From NCBI RefSeq assembly GCF_008386695.1, contig NZ_VUOC01000002.1, positions 300,426 through 364,425 of the forward strand: a DNA stretch of 64,000 nt, given 5' to 3'. A program made the translations under genes and the position numbers. This DNA is from Chitinophaga agrisoli. Its GTDB lineage: Bacteria > Bacteroidota > Bacteroidia > Chitinophagales > Chitinophagaceae. This document shows, piece by piece, positions 1 to 8,000 of the stretch (position 1 is its first letter; each line of letters opens with the position of its first letter). Under the pieces are notes generated by a model that saw only the letters and a list, made by a program, of their open reading frames with translations, made no database searches and was not told the origin of the DNA.

Positions 1-2345
1 TCTACCAGGTTATTGGGAATAAAACCGGACAGGATACCTGTAGCGAATGCATAATTGGTTTGGGTCAGTGTAGGCTGGTAAGGATACTCGCCTATGTTCT
101 GGTTACCCAGGCGGCCCCATGAACCACGGATCTTGAGGTCATTCAGCCATTTCACATCCGCCAGGAAACTTTCCCTGGAGATACGCCATGCGCCGGAGAA
201 GGACTCGTATAAACCCCAGCGGCTATCGGCCGGCAGGCGGGATGTTCCGTCATAACGCAGGCTCATACCAAACAGGTATTTATCATCAAACCCGTAGTTC
301 AGGTTACCATATGCAGAGTGGATGACCCACTGCCTGGAGCTACCGTCATTTGTCTGACCGTTGGCAGCGCCCGCGGTCAATTCCTGTAACTGGTTGGTAG
401 GATAACCGATACGGTTGGCGTTTATCCAGTTATAGCTATATACTTCCTGCTGTCCGCCGGCTAATACCGTCAGGTCATGTTTGCCGATTGTTTTATGATA
501 GTTCAGCTGGCTGTAGAGGGTAGAATGCGATTCATCCCATTGTTTCTGCTCCAGGCCGGGTGTACCTATATCTGCATTGCGGCTAAAAGACATGTCGCTG
601 TACAGGTACATGGGGATGGTGGGGCGGAAGGTCTTCGCCTTATCGAGGGTATAGTAGATACCACCGCGGTTCTCCCATCTCAGACCCGGCAGCACGTCAA
701 CATCCAGGGAGATATTACCCTGTACATAATAGTTGGGATTTGCGGTGCGCACGGTGGAAGTGAGCACAGGATTCTTGTTGCCCAGCTCCCGGTCGTAAGC
801 CTTGGTGATCCAAAGGCCATCCGGCGTTTGAGCCGGGTACAGGGGAGACTGCGCCAGGGCGGAAATATACAGGTCTGTAGGCCCGTTATACGGGAATTTA
901 CGGTCGCCATAGCGGAACTGGATATTGGTACCCAGGGTCACGCGCTTGTGCACATGGGAGGTAAGGCCCAGGGATACGGTATATTTTTTATAGTCAAACC
1001 CTTTCATGGTGCCCGGCTGGTCTGTATAACCCAGGCCCAGGCTATAGGTAGTTTGTTCATTACCGCCGCTCAGGTTCAGGTAATGGTTCTGTACCACCGC
1101 GGAGCCAAACATATCCTTGAGCCAGTCATGGTTGGGATATTTTACACGGTCAGTGGCGTTCTTATACAGGTCTATCTGTTCCTGTGTATAGATAGGCGCG
1201 TTGCCTGAATTAAGCTCTGCTTCGTTCAGCATCTCCATGTAGGTAGCGGAGTTGGTGATCAGTTTTGGCAGGCGGGTGGCGTTGGCGATGCCCAGGTTAT
1301 AATTATAGGTAAGCGAGAATTTGCCGGGGTTGCCTTTTTTGGTCTTTACCACGATCACGCCATTGGCGCCCCGGGAACCATAGATGGCAGCGGCAGATGC
1401 ATCCTTTAACACGTTTACTGATTCTATGTCGTTAGGATTGATCACAGACAGGCTACCGGGTATACCATCCACAATCACCAGCGGATCAGTACCCGCGCCG
1501 CTAAAAGTACCCAGGCCGCGGATCCGCAGCTTGATGGTCTCGTTACCGGGCTCCGCGGAGTTCTGTACCACAGAAAGGCCCGGTAATTGTCCCTGCAGCA
1601 GGGAGGTAGCATCTGTAGCCACGCGCCTGGTCAGCTCCTCTCCTTTTACGGAAACGATAGCGCTGGTGAGCGAGTGTTTAGCCTGGGTGGTATAACCTGT
1701 TACCACTACTTCTGTGAGCTTGCGGTCATCTTCTGCTAAGGAAACATTCACCACGCTCCTGTTATTTACCGGGATCTCCTGGCGGGCAAAACCAATGAAC
1801 CCAAACACCAGCACACCATTGCCATCCGGCAGGTTCAGGCTATAGGAGCCATCGTTAAGGCTGGCCGTGCCGGTAGTGGTACCTTTCAGCTGAATGGTAA
1901 CGCCCTGCAGGGGAATACCCTTGCTGTCTGTAACGGTCCCTTTTACATTAAAGACGACTGTTTCCACCACGGTCTTGTGCTTGAGCGTGACCGTTTTTTT
2001 GTTGATGATGTAATCCAGCGGTTGTTTTTCAAAGATGGTTTTCAGCGCATCTGTAAACGCCACCTCTTTCATTGATAATGATACCGGTGCGGCAGATTTG
2101 ATCAGCTGTGTGCTGTAGAGAAAATCATAACCGGTTTGCTGCTGTATGGTAAACAGCACGTCTTCCAATGCGGCATTGCGCACATCGATACTTACTTTCT
2201 GGTTCTGGGCATAGGTGCGTGTGCCGGCGCCCGCCTGCATGGCAGTGGCGAGCAGCAAAATACAAGCGAAGTGAATAATACGCCGTAGTTTGATATAGGC
2301 ATAACGCGGCCTCCCGAACATCTGCTCGGTAAAATTTTTACACAT
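1..2345 (-). CDS. SusC/RagA-family TonB-dependent outer-membrane receptor, partial (C-terminus off the left edge)
   Basis: This is the N-terminal part (about 781 residues) of a SusC-type receptor that imports oligomers across the outer membrane using TonB energy. Reading down from the ATG at 2345 one sees a signal peptide (about residues 15-45), a secretin/TonB short N-terminal (STN) domain (about 48-100) typical of receptors that signal to a FecR anti-sigma factor, a carboxypeptidase-regulatory-like beta domain (about 118-205), then the plug preceded by the SusC hallmark TEVVVTGY and containing IYGSRGANGVI. The frame stays open to base 1, so the barrel end and any SusD partner lie outside the window. 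The fecR-like gene immediately upstream and the divergent sigma gene fit a surface-signalling unit. The substrate cannot be told from sequence. Family assignment is very secure. Confidence 0.95.
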   Translation of the reverse strand, partial: MCKNFTEQMFGRPRYAYIKLRRIIHFACILLLATAMQAGAGTRTYAQNQKVSIDVRNAALEDVLFTIQQQTGYDFLYSTQLIKSAAPVSLSMKEVAFTDALKTIFEKQPLDYIINKKTVTLKHKTVVETVVFNVKGTVTDSKGIPLQGVTIQLKGTTTGTASLNDGSYSLNLPDGNGVLVFGFIGFARQEIPVNNRSVVNVSLAEDDRKLTEVVVTGYTTQAKHSLTSAIVSVKGEELTRRVATDATSLLQGQLPGLSVVQNSAEPGNETIKLRIRGLGTFSGAGTDPLVIVDGIPGSLSVINPNDIESVNVLKDASAAAIYGSRGANGVIVVKTKKGNPGKFSLTYNYNLGIANATRLPKLITNSATYMEMLNEAELNSGNAPIYTQEQIDLYKNATDRVKYPNHDWLKDMFGSAVVQNHYLNLSGGNEQTTYSLGLGYTDQPGTMKGFDYKKYTVSLGLTSHVHKRVTLGTNIQFRYGDRKFPYNGPTDLYISALAQSPLYPAQTPDGLWITKAYDRELGNKNPVLTSTVRTANPNYYVQGNISLDVDVLPGLRWENRGGIYYTLDKAKTFRPTIPMYLYSDMSFSRNADIGTPGLEQKQWDESHSTLYSQLNYHKTIGKHDLTVLAGGQQEVYSYNWINANRIGYPTNQLQELTAGAANGQTNDGSSRQWVIHSAYGNLNYGFDDKYLFGMSLRYDGTSRLPADSRWGLYESFSGAWRISRESFLADVKWLNDLKIRGSWGRLGNQNIGEYPYQPTLTQTNYAFATGILSGFIPNNLV

Positions 2346-2367
2346 TTGAACGTCAGGTTTAATTTAA

Positions 2368-2496
2368 AATTTTGGTATCACAGACATGTTTATTGACTGT
2401 AGTTTCATAACACGAGTGGTTTATGGCCTTGTGAATTTTGGTATCACAGACAAGTTTGTTCACTGTGGATTCATAACACGATCAGCTTACGGCCTT
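2368..2496. repeat. 63-bp direct duplication covering the 3' end of fecR
   Basis: Two 63-base copies lie head to tail: copy A at 2368-2430 and copy B at 2434-2496, separated by three bases. Both start AATTTTGGTATCACAGACA and end GGCCTT, with scattered substitutions between them. Copy B contains the last eight codons and stop of the fecR-like gene. Copy A therefore carries a decayed copy of that gene end, which still reads GHKPLVL-stop against the true GRKLIVL-stop. It occupies most of the fecR-susC gap. Confidence 0.85.
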
Positions 2497-3610
2497 CTAT
2501 CTTAAAATGTACCAGTCCTGTAAGTTCAAGCCCTTTTAATAATTCCTGTATATCCTTATTCTTGGAGTAGGTGCCGCCAAATGTCCCCGTGGGCGGCGTT
2601 CCACTGTATGCTATCTCTATATCATACCAACGGCTTACCTGCCGCATAATATCCTGTATGGTACTGTTCCGGAACACAAAGTAGCCGGCTTTCCAGGCTG
2701 TTTCCCGGGCAATGTTCACCTGTTTTTCCTGGATGCCCGGATGGCCGGGTGTGATAACGCCCTGTTCTCCCGGCGTTAATATGGCGCTGGCATCGGCGCC
2801 TGACAAGCGGACGGAGCCTGTTACCAGGGTGGTCCTTATCGTGCTCTCATCGGCATAAGCGCTTATATTAAAGGCGGTGCCCAGTACGTGCACGGTGGCA
2901 TGTTCTGCTTCCACGGTAAAGGGCTGCTGCACGTTCTGGCTGATCTCAAAATAGGCCTCGCCCTGCAGTTTCACCTTACGCTCCGGCCCGGTAAACACCT
3001 CCGGATAGGTAAGGGATGACTGGCTATTGAGCCATACGCGGGTGCCATCCGCCAGCGTTACGGTATATTGTCCGCCACGCGGCACCGTCATGGTATTCAA
3101 CGCGTTAGTTACTGGCCTGCCATTCCCGTTAGCTGCGTAAGCCAGGCCGCCATTGCCGTTGGTAATAGCGGAATTATCTGTTTGCGCCAGCACGCCTTCC
3201 GGCGCATCATTCAGTGTGATCACTTTCCCATTGGCCAGGGTAAGGGTGGCTACATTGGCGCCCGGTTTAATAGGCCGTTTATCAGGTGTTGCAGTAGTTT
3301 TTTGTTGTGCAGCCAGCGGCTTTTCCGCCTGCGGTTTACGCAATACAACGCCCAGCCCTATCAATAACCCCAGTACCGCCGCTGCCGCCCACCACCAGTT
3401 AAAGCGGCGTATTTTCGCCTGCGCGGTGGTTTGCGTGATACGGTCAAAGATGCGGCTACCCACATCCGCTCCTATCTCCGGCAGTTCTGGCAGCTCTTGC
3501 TCCAGCAACCGGAACCGGTCGCGGTGCGATAAGACCAGCGCTTCCTCCTCCGGTGTACACAATCCATCCTGGTACTTTTCAAACAGGGATATGTATTCTT
3601 CTGGCGTCAT
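2471..3610 (-). CDS. FecR-family anti-sigma factor / transmembrane signal relay
   Basis: This inner-membrane protein of about 379 residues is expected to hold an ECF sigma factor at the membrane and release it when the cognate SusC receptor is loaded. It has a short cytoplasmic N-terminal region with an acidic segment, a membrane segment around residues 68-91 (WWWAAAAVLGLLIGLGVVL), a periplasmic FecR domain (about 175-275, with GGQYTVTLADGTRVWLN) and a C-terminal DUF4974 domain (about 305-375) that contacts the receptor STN domain. The open frame extends up to a GTG at 3643, but the ATG at 3610 (MTPEEYISLF) gives the normal family start. It lies directly upstream of the partial susC gene, and the likely cognate sigma gene is divergent at 3707. 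Its last codons are duplicated downstream (see the 63-bp repeat). Confidence 0.93.
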   Translation of the reverse strand: MTPEEYISLFEKYQDGLCTPEEEALVLSHRDRFRLLEQELPELPEIGADVGSRIFDRITQTTAQAKIRRFNWWWAAAAVLGLLIGLGVVLRKPQAEKPLAAQQKTTATPDKRPIKPGANVATLTLANGKVITLNDAPEGVLAQTDNSAITNGNGGLAYAANGNGRPVTNALNTMTVPRGGQYTVTLADGTRVWLNSQSSLTYPEVFTGPERKVKLQGEAYFEISQNVQQPFTVEAEHATVHVLGTAFNISAYADESTIRTTLVTGSVRLSGADASAILTPGEQGVITPGHPGIQEKQVNIARETAWKAGYFVFRNSTIQDIMRQVSRWYDIEIAYSGTPPTGTFGGTYSKNKDIQELLKGLELTGLVHFKIEGRKLIVL

Positions 3611-3706
3611 ACCTATATAGTGTCCTAAATGGGCGGCGCACACACATATTTTTTAACTTTTTTTTAGAAAAATATTCCAGGATTGTTAATTTTATATCGC
3701 CACTTT

Positions 3707-4285
3707 ATGAATAGTTATTCCACCGACCATGAATTATGGAGCGGCGTTGTCGCTGATGACAGTCATGCTTTTGCACTGCTGTATGAGCGTTATTGGAAGA
3801 AATTATACCAGACCGCCCGCTACTATTTAAAGGATGATGCGGCAGCAGAAGAGATCACCCACGATGTATTTGTATCCCTCTGGGAAAAGCGCGCATCGAG
3901 CAATATTCAAAACTTCCGGCATTATATACAGGCTACGGCGCGTTATCATGTATACAAATACCTGAAAGCGGCCAAGGTGAACTGCGTGGAATACCTGGAG
4001 CAGTTTCCGGAGACGCCTGCGTTACAGGTATATAATATTGCGCCGGATAAACTGGGGTATGAGCAGCTGGAATCTCAGCTGGCGGGGTTGTTGAAAGACC
4101 TGCCGCGCAGGTGCCAAGAGATCTTCTGGTTAAGCCGGGTGAACCATCTGAGCAACCAGGAGATAGCGGACAAACTACATATCTCTAAACGTACGGTGGA
4201 GAACCAGATCACGACGGCGCTGAAAGCGCTGCGGGTAGCTTATCCGCCGTTTATGCTGGCGCTGATGATCAGCCGGTTATTATGA
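3707..4285 (+). CDS. ECF RNA polymerase sigma factor (FecI-like, sigma-70 family)
   Basis: The 192-residue protein has sigma region 2 (about 22-90, including EITHDVFVSLWEKR) and region 4 with a helix-turn-helix (about 125-180, LSNQEIADKLHISKRTVENQI). This is the usual size and layout of Bacteroidota FecI-like sigma factors that direct RNA polymerase to transport loci. The longer open frame begins at a TTG at 3683; the ATG at 3707 is chosen because it starts the conserved N-terminal stretch. It is divergent from the fecR-like gene, with 96 bases between the two starts, so both could share a control region. In most FecI/FecR pairs the two genes are co-directional, so the pairing here is inferred from position. 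Confidence 0.93.
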   Translation: MNSYSTDHELWSGVVADDSHAFALLYERYWKKLYQTARYYLKDDAAAEEITHDVFVSLWEKRASSNIQNFRHYIQATARYHVYKYLKAAKVNCVEYLEQFPETPALQVYNIAPDKLGYEQLESQLAGLLKDLPRRCQEIFWLSRVNHLSNQEIADKLHISKRTVENQITTALKALRVAYPPFMLALMISRLL

Positions 4286-4353
4286 TGCGGTCATTTTCTC
4301 CAAACGTTACGCTATCTTTCGCCTAATTTGTATATTTATCCTAAATTGTACTC

Positions 4354-4560
4354 ATGCCCGATTATAAACTCGACAGAACTGCATTTAGAATGACGAATTT
4401 CAAGGAGGCAGATGCTGCAAATGTATTTGATAAGAACACCCCTTATCCAGAACGTTTACGTCAAGCCTATTACCTTATTTCGCAGGCTTATGGCTTTTCT
4501 ATGGAAGATGAGCCCAAACTGGACAGAAGTTACTTTTCCCGCCGGAAACTGAGCAATTAA
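4354..4560 (+). CDS. Small hypothetical protein coupled to a nucleotidyltransferase
   Basis: This 68-residue, charged, soluble protein has no signal peptide or membrane segment and no domain that I recognise. Its centre (about residues 25-50) contains YPERLRQAYYLISQAYGF and could form a helix. The stop codon TAA at 4558-4560 shares its last A with the ATG of the next gene, so the two are translationally coupled. A small protein in front of a minimal nucleotidyltransferase resembles toxin-antitoxin layouts, but function is unknown and the antitoxin idea is inference only. Confidence 0.7.
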   Translation: MPDYKLDRTAFRMTNFKEADAANVFDKNTPYPERLRQAYYLISQAYGFSMEDEPKLDRSYFSRRKLSN

Positions 4561-5021
4561 TGGGGACTATCTTTAACGACGATTTCAGGGATTTTATTCA
4601 GGCTATGAACAACCAAAATGTTGACTATATTTTGGTTGGCGGATATGCCGTTATTCTTCATGGATATAGAAGAGTTACCGGAGACATGGATATTTGGGTA
4701 AAAAGGACCAGCGAAAATTACGCTAAACTCACCCGCGCTTTTGCCCAATTTGGCCTTCCTCTTTTTGATATGACTGAGCAAAATTTCCTGAATGCCGCAG
4801 CTACGGATGTATTTTCTTATGGCAGGCCACCTGTCAGCATTGACATAATCACCGAACTTAAAGGGGTAAAATTTGACGATGCTTTTTCTAAAGCTCAAAT
4901 CTTTAATGAAGATGGATTAATGATCCGGTTCCTACATTTAAATAACCTGATTGAAGCCAAAAAAGCAGCCGGACGTCATAAAGATCTGGATGATATTGAG
5001 AAATTGACATCAGGGGATTAA
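4560..5021 (+). CDS. Nucleotidyltransferase-fold protein (DUF6036/AbiEii-like)
   Basis: This 153-residue protein has the nucleotidyltransferase signature: GG at about residues 27-28 (VDYILVGGYAVILHG) followed by a D-x-D pair in GDMDIWV (about 40-46), and a later acidic residue in VSIDIIT (about 91-97). Those acidic residues normally bind metal for nucleotidyl transfer. Related proteins occur in AbiEii-type and MNT-type toxin-antitoxin systems and as orphan enzymes. It overlaps the upstream 68-residue gene by one base. A hairpin follows at 5037-5087. The fold assignment is good; the substrate and any toxin role are not shown by the sequence. Confidence 0.8.
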   Translation: MGTIFNDDFRDFIQAMNNQNVDYILVGGYAVILHGYRRVTGDMDIWVKRTSENYAKLTRAFAQFGLPLFDMTEQNFLNAAATDVFSYGRPPVSIDIITELKGVKFDDAFSKAQIFNEDGLMIRFLHLNNLIEAKKAAGRHKDLDDIEKLTSGD

Positions 5022-5036
5022 CAAATACCTGATCAT

Positions 5037-5087
5037 ATAAAGCAAAATGCTTGCAGCGGTTTATTGCTACAAGCATTTTTGCTTTAT
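5037..5087. terminator. Bidirectional hairpin terminator between convergent genes
   Basis: The arms 5037-5053 and 5070-5087 (CAAGCATTTTTGCTTTAT) are nearly perfect reverse complements, differing by one extra T. They are A-rich on one side and T-rich on the other. The hairpin sits between the plus-strand nucleotidyltransferase gene and the minus-strand lipoprotein gene, which suits termination from both directions. Confidence 0.75.
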
Positions 5088-5095
5088 AATATTCC

Positions 5096-7153
5096 CTATT
5101 TATTGCACTTTACAGACAGGTGCACCAACCGGCAAGACTTGGTATTATCTATCACCGCTCCCCTATCAGACGTAGTACTACCGGCCGTATTATCCGCCGC
5201 CCGTAACCGGATATACAGGTTGGCCAGCCCACTGGCCGCCTGCGGGAACTGGAAATTCAGCGCTTTATAACCCGCCACCTGCGTAAGCAGGGTATTGGAG
5301 TAGTTAGCCACATCTTCAAAGGTGAAATTGGCTACGGTGTTCCACACCGCCGCATCGTCATTGCTATCCGACCATTCCGCTACAAAATTGCGTGGCCCGC
5401 CAATATCTACATTGCCTTCTACCTGCAGGGATACCGGCTGGGTAATACCGGCGGTGGACAGCGCTATTTCCCAGTATTGCCCGCGGTTATCCGCAGTGGA
5501 CCACCAGTTCTTAGCGCCCCAGCCGCCGTTGGCTACCGCGCCTTTTACCGTGGTGGGCTCCTGTATAAGGCCGTTATAATCCGTGGTGGTATACAGGCCG
5601 TTGGCAGTAAAATCAAAAGGCGCAGTACCGCTTTTTGTGATCTTTCCCTGGCCCAGATCCGGCGTTAGCGGGTTGGCGGTTGCAGTGGGCGTAGCGGCGT
5701 ATTCATTGCGATAACGGCTCCATTCCACCAGCACTTTGGAGAAACCGTTGCTTCTGTCCTGCTGCAGGGCAATATCTGCGCGCTGCATGGGGCGTATGGC
5801 GTATTTGCCAATATTGCCGCCATAACGCTCCAGCGTTTCGGTTACCAGTATACCCGTGATGGCGCCGCTGCCCTGCGGCACGGCATTGCCATCACGGCGG
5901 TAAGGCACATCCAGGTTAGTAAGCATGTACATGCTGTTGCCATGTATGTCGCGTATGCTGGTGGGATAACAATCCATGCGGGCGGTATACCCTTCGTTAA
6001 TATTGGTAAAAGCGCCAAAGGGGATGGAGATCTCTACATCCTTCAGCTTTACATAAGTATAGAGATCAGCGTCTGTAAGCTCGCTCATATATTTTTCACG
6101 GGGTTGTAATACACCGCCCTGTGCTTCTTTCTGGATGATATGGGTAACGGTTACGCCGGATACGATCGCGCGGTCCGGGCTCATATACCGGGTAAGGGTG
6201 GTGCCCTTCAGCCAGATCTTCACGTGGTCGTTAAAGTTGAAGATGTTCTCACCCGGCGTTTGCGTTTTAAAATAGAGGCCGCTTTTGCCATCCGCGCTTT
6301 GCACGTATACGGCAATGGCGTTCTCCGTTTTATCCAGGGTATGTTTATTAGCGGGATTGTTAAGGTTTTTGGCCATATTGGGATGGCCTTTATCGCTGAT
6401 CACCGTGCCTTCTATGTAGATATTCTCCTGCACTGTGCCGGCCGCCAATACCTGTTTTACATAAGAGAAGTCTTTTAACACAGCGTCTTTATAACTGATC
6501 CCTAATCCCTGTTTGATCTGGATGGAATCCTGTGTGGTGGCGCCCAGGGCGTCCAGGTAACTGAGTTTCAGGAAAGCGCTTCTGTCTACGATGGACTTAT
6601 TGCTATCTACCTTAAAATAGAGGTACCCATTTTCCAGCTTTAACTGGGACACCCAGTCTACCTGGTCTGCGGGCTCATACCGGTAGCTGACCGTCATTTT
6701 CGCTAAAGGAATGTTGGTGGTAATGGGCGTTTTAAATGTACCGCCATTGGGGATGCTTTGCGCGGTAGCATCGTTGATGGCCAGCGTGGGTGTTAGGCCC
6801 AGCTGCTGCAGCCGGATGGTATCGGTTTTACCATCTGCCTTTACCACCAGGGTGGCGGTGCGGGGCAGCTGCCCGTTATTGTCTGTAACCGCTACTACAG
6901 CATAGGCTTTACCGTGGCCGGAGGCGACCTGCACATTCACCCAGTCTGTTTCTTCTGCAGGCTGCAGTTGCCAGTCCTTTTCCGCATATACAATAATACG
7001 GGTAGTGTCCGCATTGGCCTGCAGTTTTACCACCCTGCTGTCAATAGCCAGGTCTGTGGTGAACTTACGGTCTATCTCTTTGCGGCAGGCCGCCAGCAGC
7101 CCTACCGCTGCCAACAGCCACACTGTATATTTAGCATTTATAAAATGTAACAT
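5096..7153 (-). CDS. DUF5689 domain-containing surface lipoprotein with BACON-like domain
   Basis: The ATG at 7153 starts a lipoprotein signal peptide ending in LLAAC (Cys about residue 22), so the protein is anchored in a membrane. The longer frame begins with TTG and is rejected. Residues about 25-120 resemble a BACON/Ig-like domain (VQANADTTRIIVYAEKDWQL type pattern, EETDWVNV). Residues about 215-450 match DUF5689 (YIEGTVISDKG, later TARMDCYPTSI). The C-terminal 200 residues look like a beta-jelly-roll module (KNWWSTADNRGQYWEIAL). It is the last gene of the operon running sigma-fecR-susC-susD-endonuclease-like. DUF5689 lipoproteins often accompany SusCD pairs, so a role in surface binding of the same substrate is likely. 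Confidence 0.85.
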   Translation of the reverse strand: MLHFINAKYTVWLLAAVGLLAACRKEIDRKFTTDLAIDSRVVKLQANADTTRIIVYAEKDWQLQPAEETDWVNVQVASGHGKAYAVVAVTDNNGQLPRTATLVVKADGKTDTIRLQQLGLTPTLAINDATAQSIPNGGTFKTPITTNIPLAKMTVSYRYEPADQVDWVSQLKLENGYLYFKVDSNKSIVDRSAFLKLSYLDALGATTQDSIQIKQGLGISYKDAVLKDFSYVKQVLAAGTVQENIYIEGTVISDKGHPNMAKNLNNPANKHTLDKTENAIAVYVQSADGKSGLYFKTQTPGENIFNFNDHVKIWLKGTTLTRYMSPDRAIVSGVTVTHIIQKEAQGGVLQPREKYMSELTDADLYTYVKLKDVEISIPFGAFTNINEGYTARMDCYPTSIRDIHGNSMYMLTNLDVPYRRDGNAVPQGSGAITGILVTETLERYGGNIGKYAIRPMQRADIALQQDRSNGFSKVLVEWSRYRNEYAATPTATANPLTPDLGQGKITKSGTAPFDFTANGLYTTTDYNGLIQEPTTVKGAVANGGWGAKNWWSTADNRGQYWEIALSTAGITQPVSLQVEGNVDIGGPRNFVAEWSDSNDDAAVWNTVANFTFEDVANYSNTLLTQVAGYKALNFQFPQAASGLANLYIRLRAADNTAGSTTSDRGAVIDNTKSCRLVHLSVKCNK

Positions 7154-7162
7154 GTTGTTCAA

Positions 7163-7993
7163 TTAGTTTTTTAGTTCCAGTATAACCGGTTTGTGATCGG
7201 AATACTTTGCGGTAAAATCGTCGTAGATGAATTTGCAGTACTGCATTTTCTTCAGCAGGTCTTTGCTGAGGTAGATGTAGTCGATGCGGGTATTGGAGCG
7301 GATATTGTTTTTACCATGTTGCTGGTCCCAGGTATATCCTGCATCCATAAAACCGGCGTCCCGTATATGTTGCTGTACTTCGTAATCCACCGTTTGTCCG
7401 TTCACCAGGTTAGCCACATAGGTGAATTTCCGTTCCGCCTCCTGTTGCCGTTGTACAAAATTGCTTTTGGATACACGGGCGCTGTCTATGGGTGAGAGGG
7501 AGTTAAAGTCGCCCATCATCAGCCATTTCCTGTGAGGATCGTGCAGGGCCAGGGTTTGCAGGATCTGCGCTATCTCGTTCCGGCGCTTTAAGTATTTATG
7601 CGGATTCAGGTGCAGTACACAAAAATTGTAGCCGTTAATACTGGCGGTAATAAAACCATGCGTCATGTTCTCGTTCACCTTGCGGATGTCCACTATCGGG
7701 TAGCGGGAGGTAATACCCACCGGGTAACCGCTTTCTTTTACGATCACGGCGTAGCTGTGGCCCCAGGAAGCGGCCAGTTCTTCCAGCGTTTTCTGTGTAA
7801 AGCCGTTGCACTCCTGCAGGGCTACCACATCCGGGTTTTTATCCTTTACCCAGGCTACAAACAGCTGTTTGCCAGCCGTGGTATCTGTTTTCATGCCTTC
7901 CAGTATGTTATAGCTAAGCACTTTCATGGCAGATTGCGCCATGGCCGTAATGCCGGCCAGCATCAACCATCCTATTAATAGTATAGATCTCAT
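7163..7993 (-). CDS. Secreted endonuclease/exonuclease/phosphatase (EEP) family protein
   Basis: The 276-residue protein has a signal peptide (MRSILLIGWLMLAGITAMAQ) and the EEP superfamily motifs in order: SYNILEG with the metal-binding Asn, LQEC with the metal-binding Glu, GDFNSLSP with the catalytic Asp/Asn, and SDHKPV with the terminal Asp-His. EEP enzymes cleave phosphodiester or phosphomonoester bonds in nucleic acids, phospholipids or inositol phosphates. A second in-frame ATG at 8017 would overlap susD by 17 bases; the start at 7993 fits a clean signal peptide. With SusC, SusD and the DUF5689 lipoprotein in the same operon it probably processes the phosphoester polymer that the receptor imports, such as extracellular nucleic acid; that is inference. 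Confidence 0.87.
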   Translation of the reverse strand: MRSILLIGWLMLAGITAMAQSAMKVLSYNILEGMKTDTTAGKQLFVAWVKDKNPDVVALQECNGFTQKTLEELAASWGHSYAVIVKESGYPVGITSRYPIVDIRKVNENMTHGFITASINGYNFCVLHLNPHKYLKRRNEIAQILQTLALHDPHRKWLMMGDFNSLSPIDSARVSKSNFVQRQQEAERKFTYVANLVNGQTVDYEVQQHIRDAGFMDAGYTWDQQHGKNNIRSNTRIDYIYLSKDLLKKMQYCKFIYDDFTAKYSDHKPVILELKN

Positions 7994-8000
7994 AGCACCG

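Noticed and set aside
477-1208. Plus-strand 243-codon frame opposite the partial susC gene
   Set aside because: It is antisense to clear SusC coding sequence and its composition is not protein-like.
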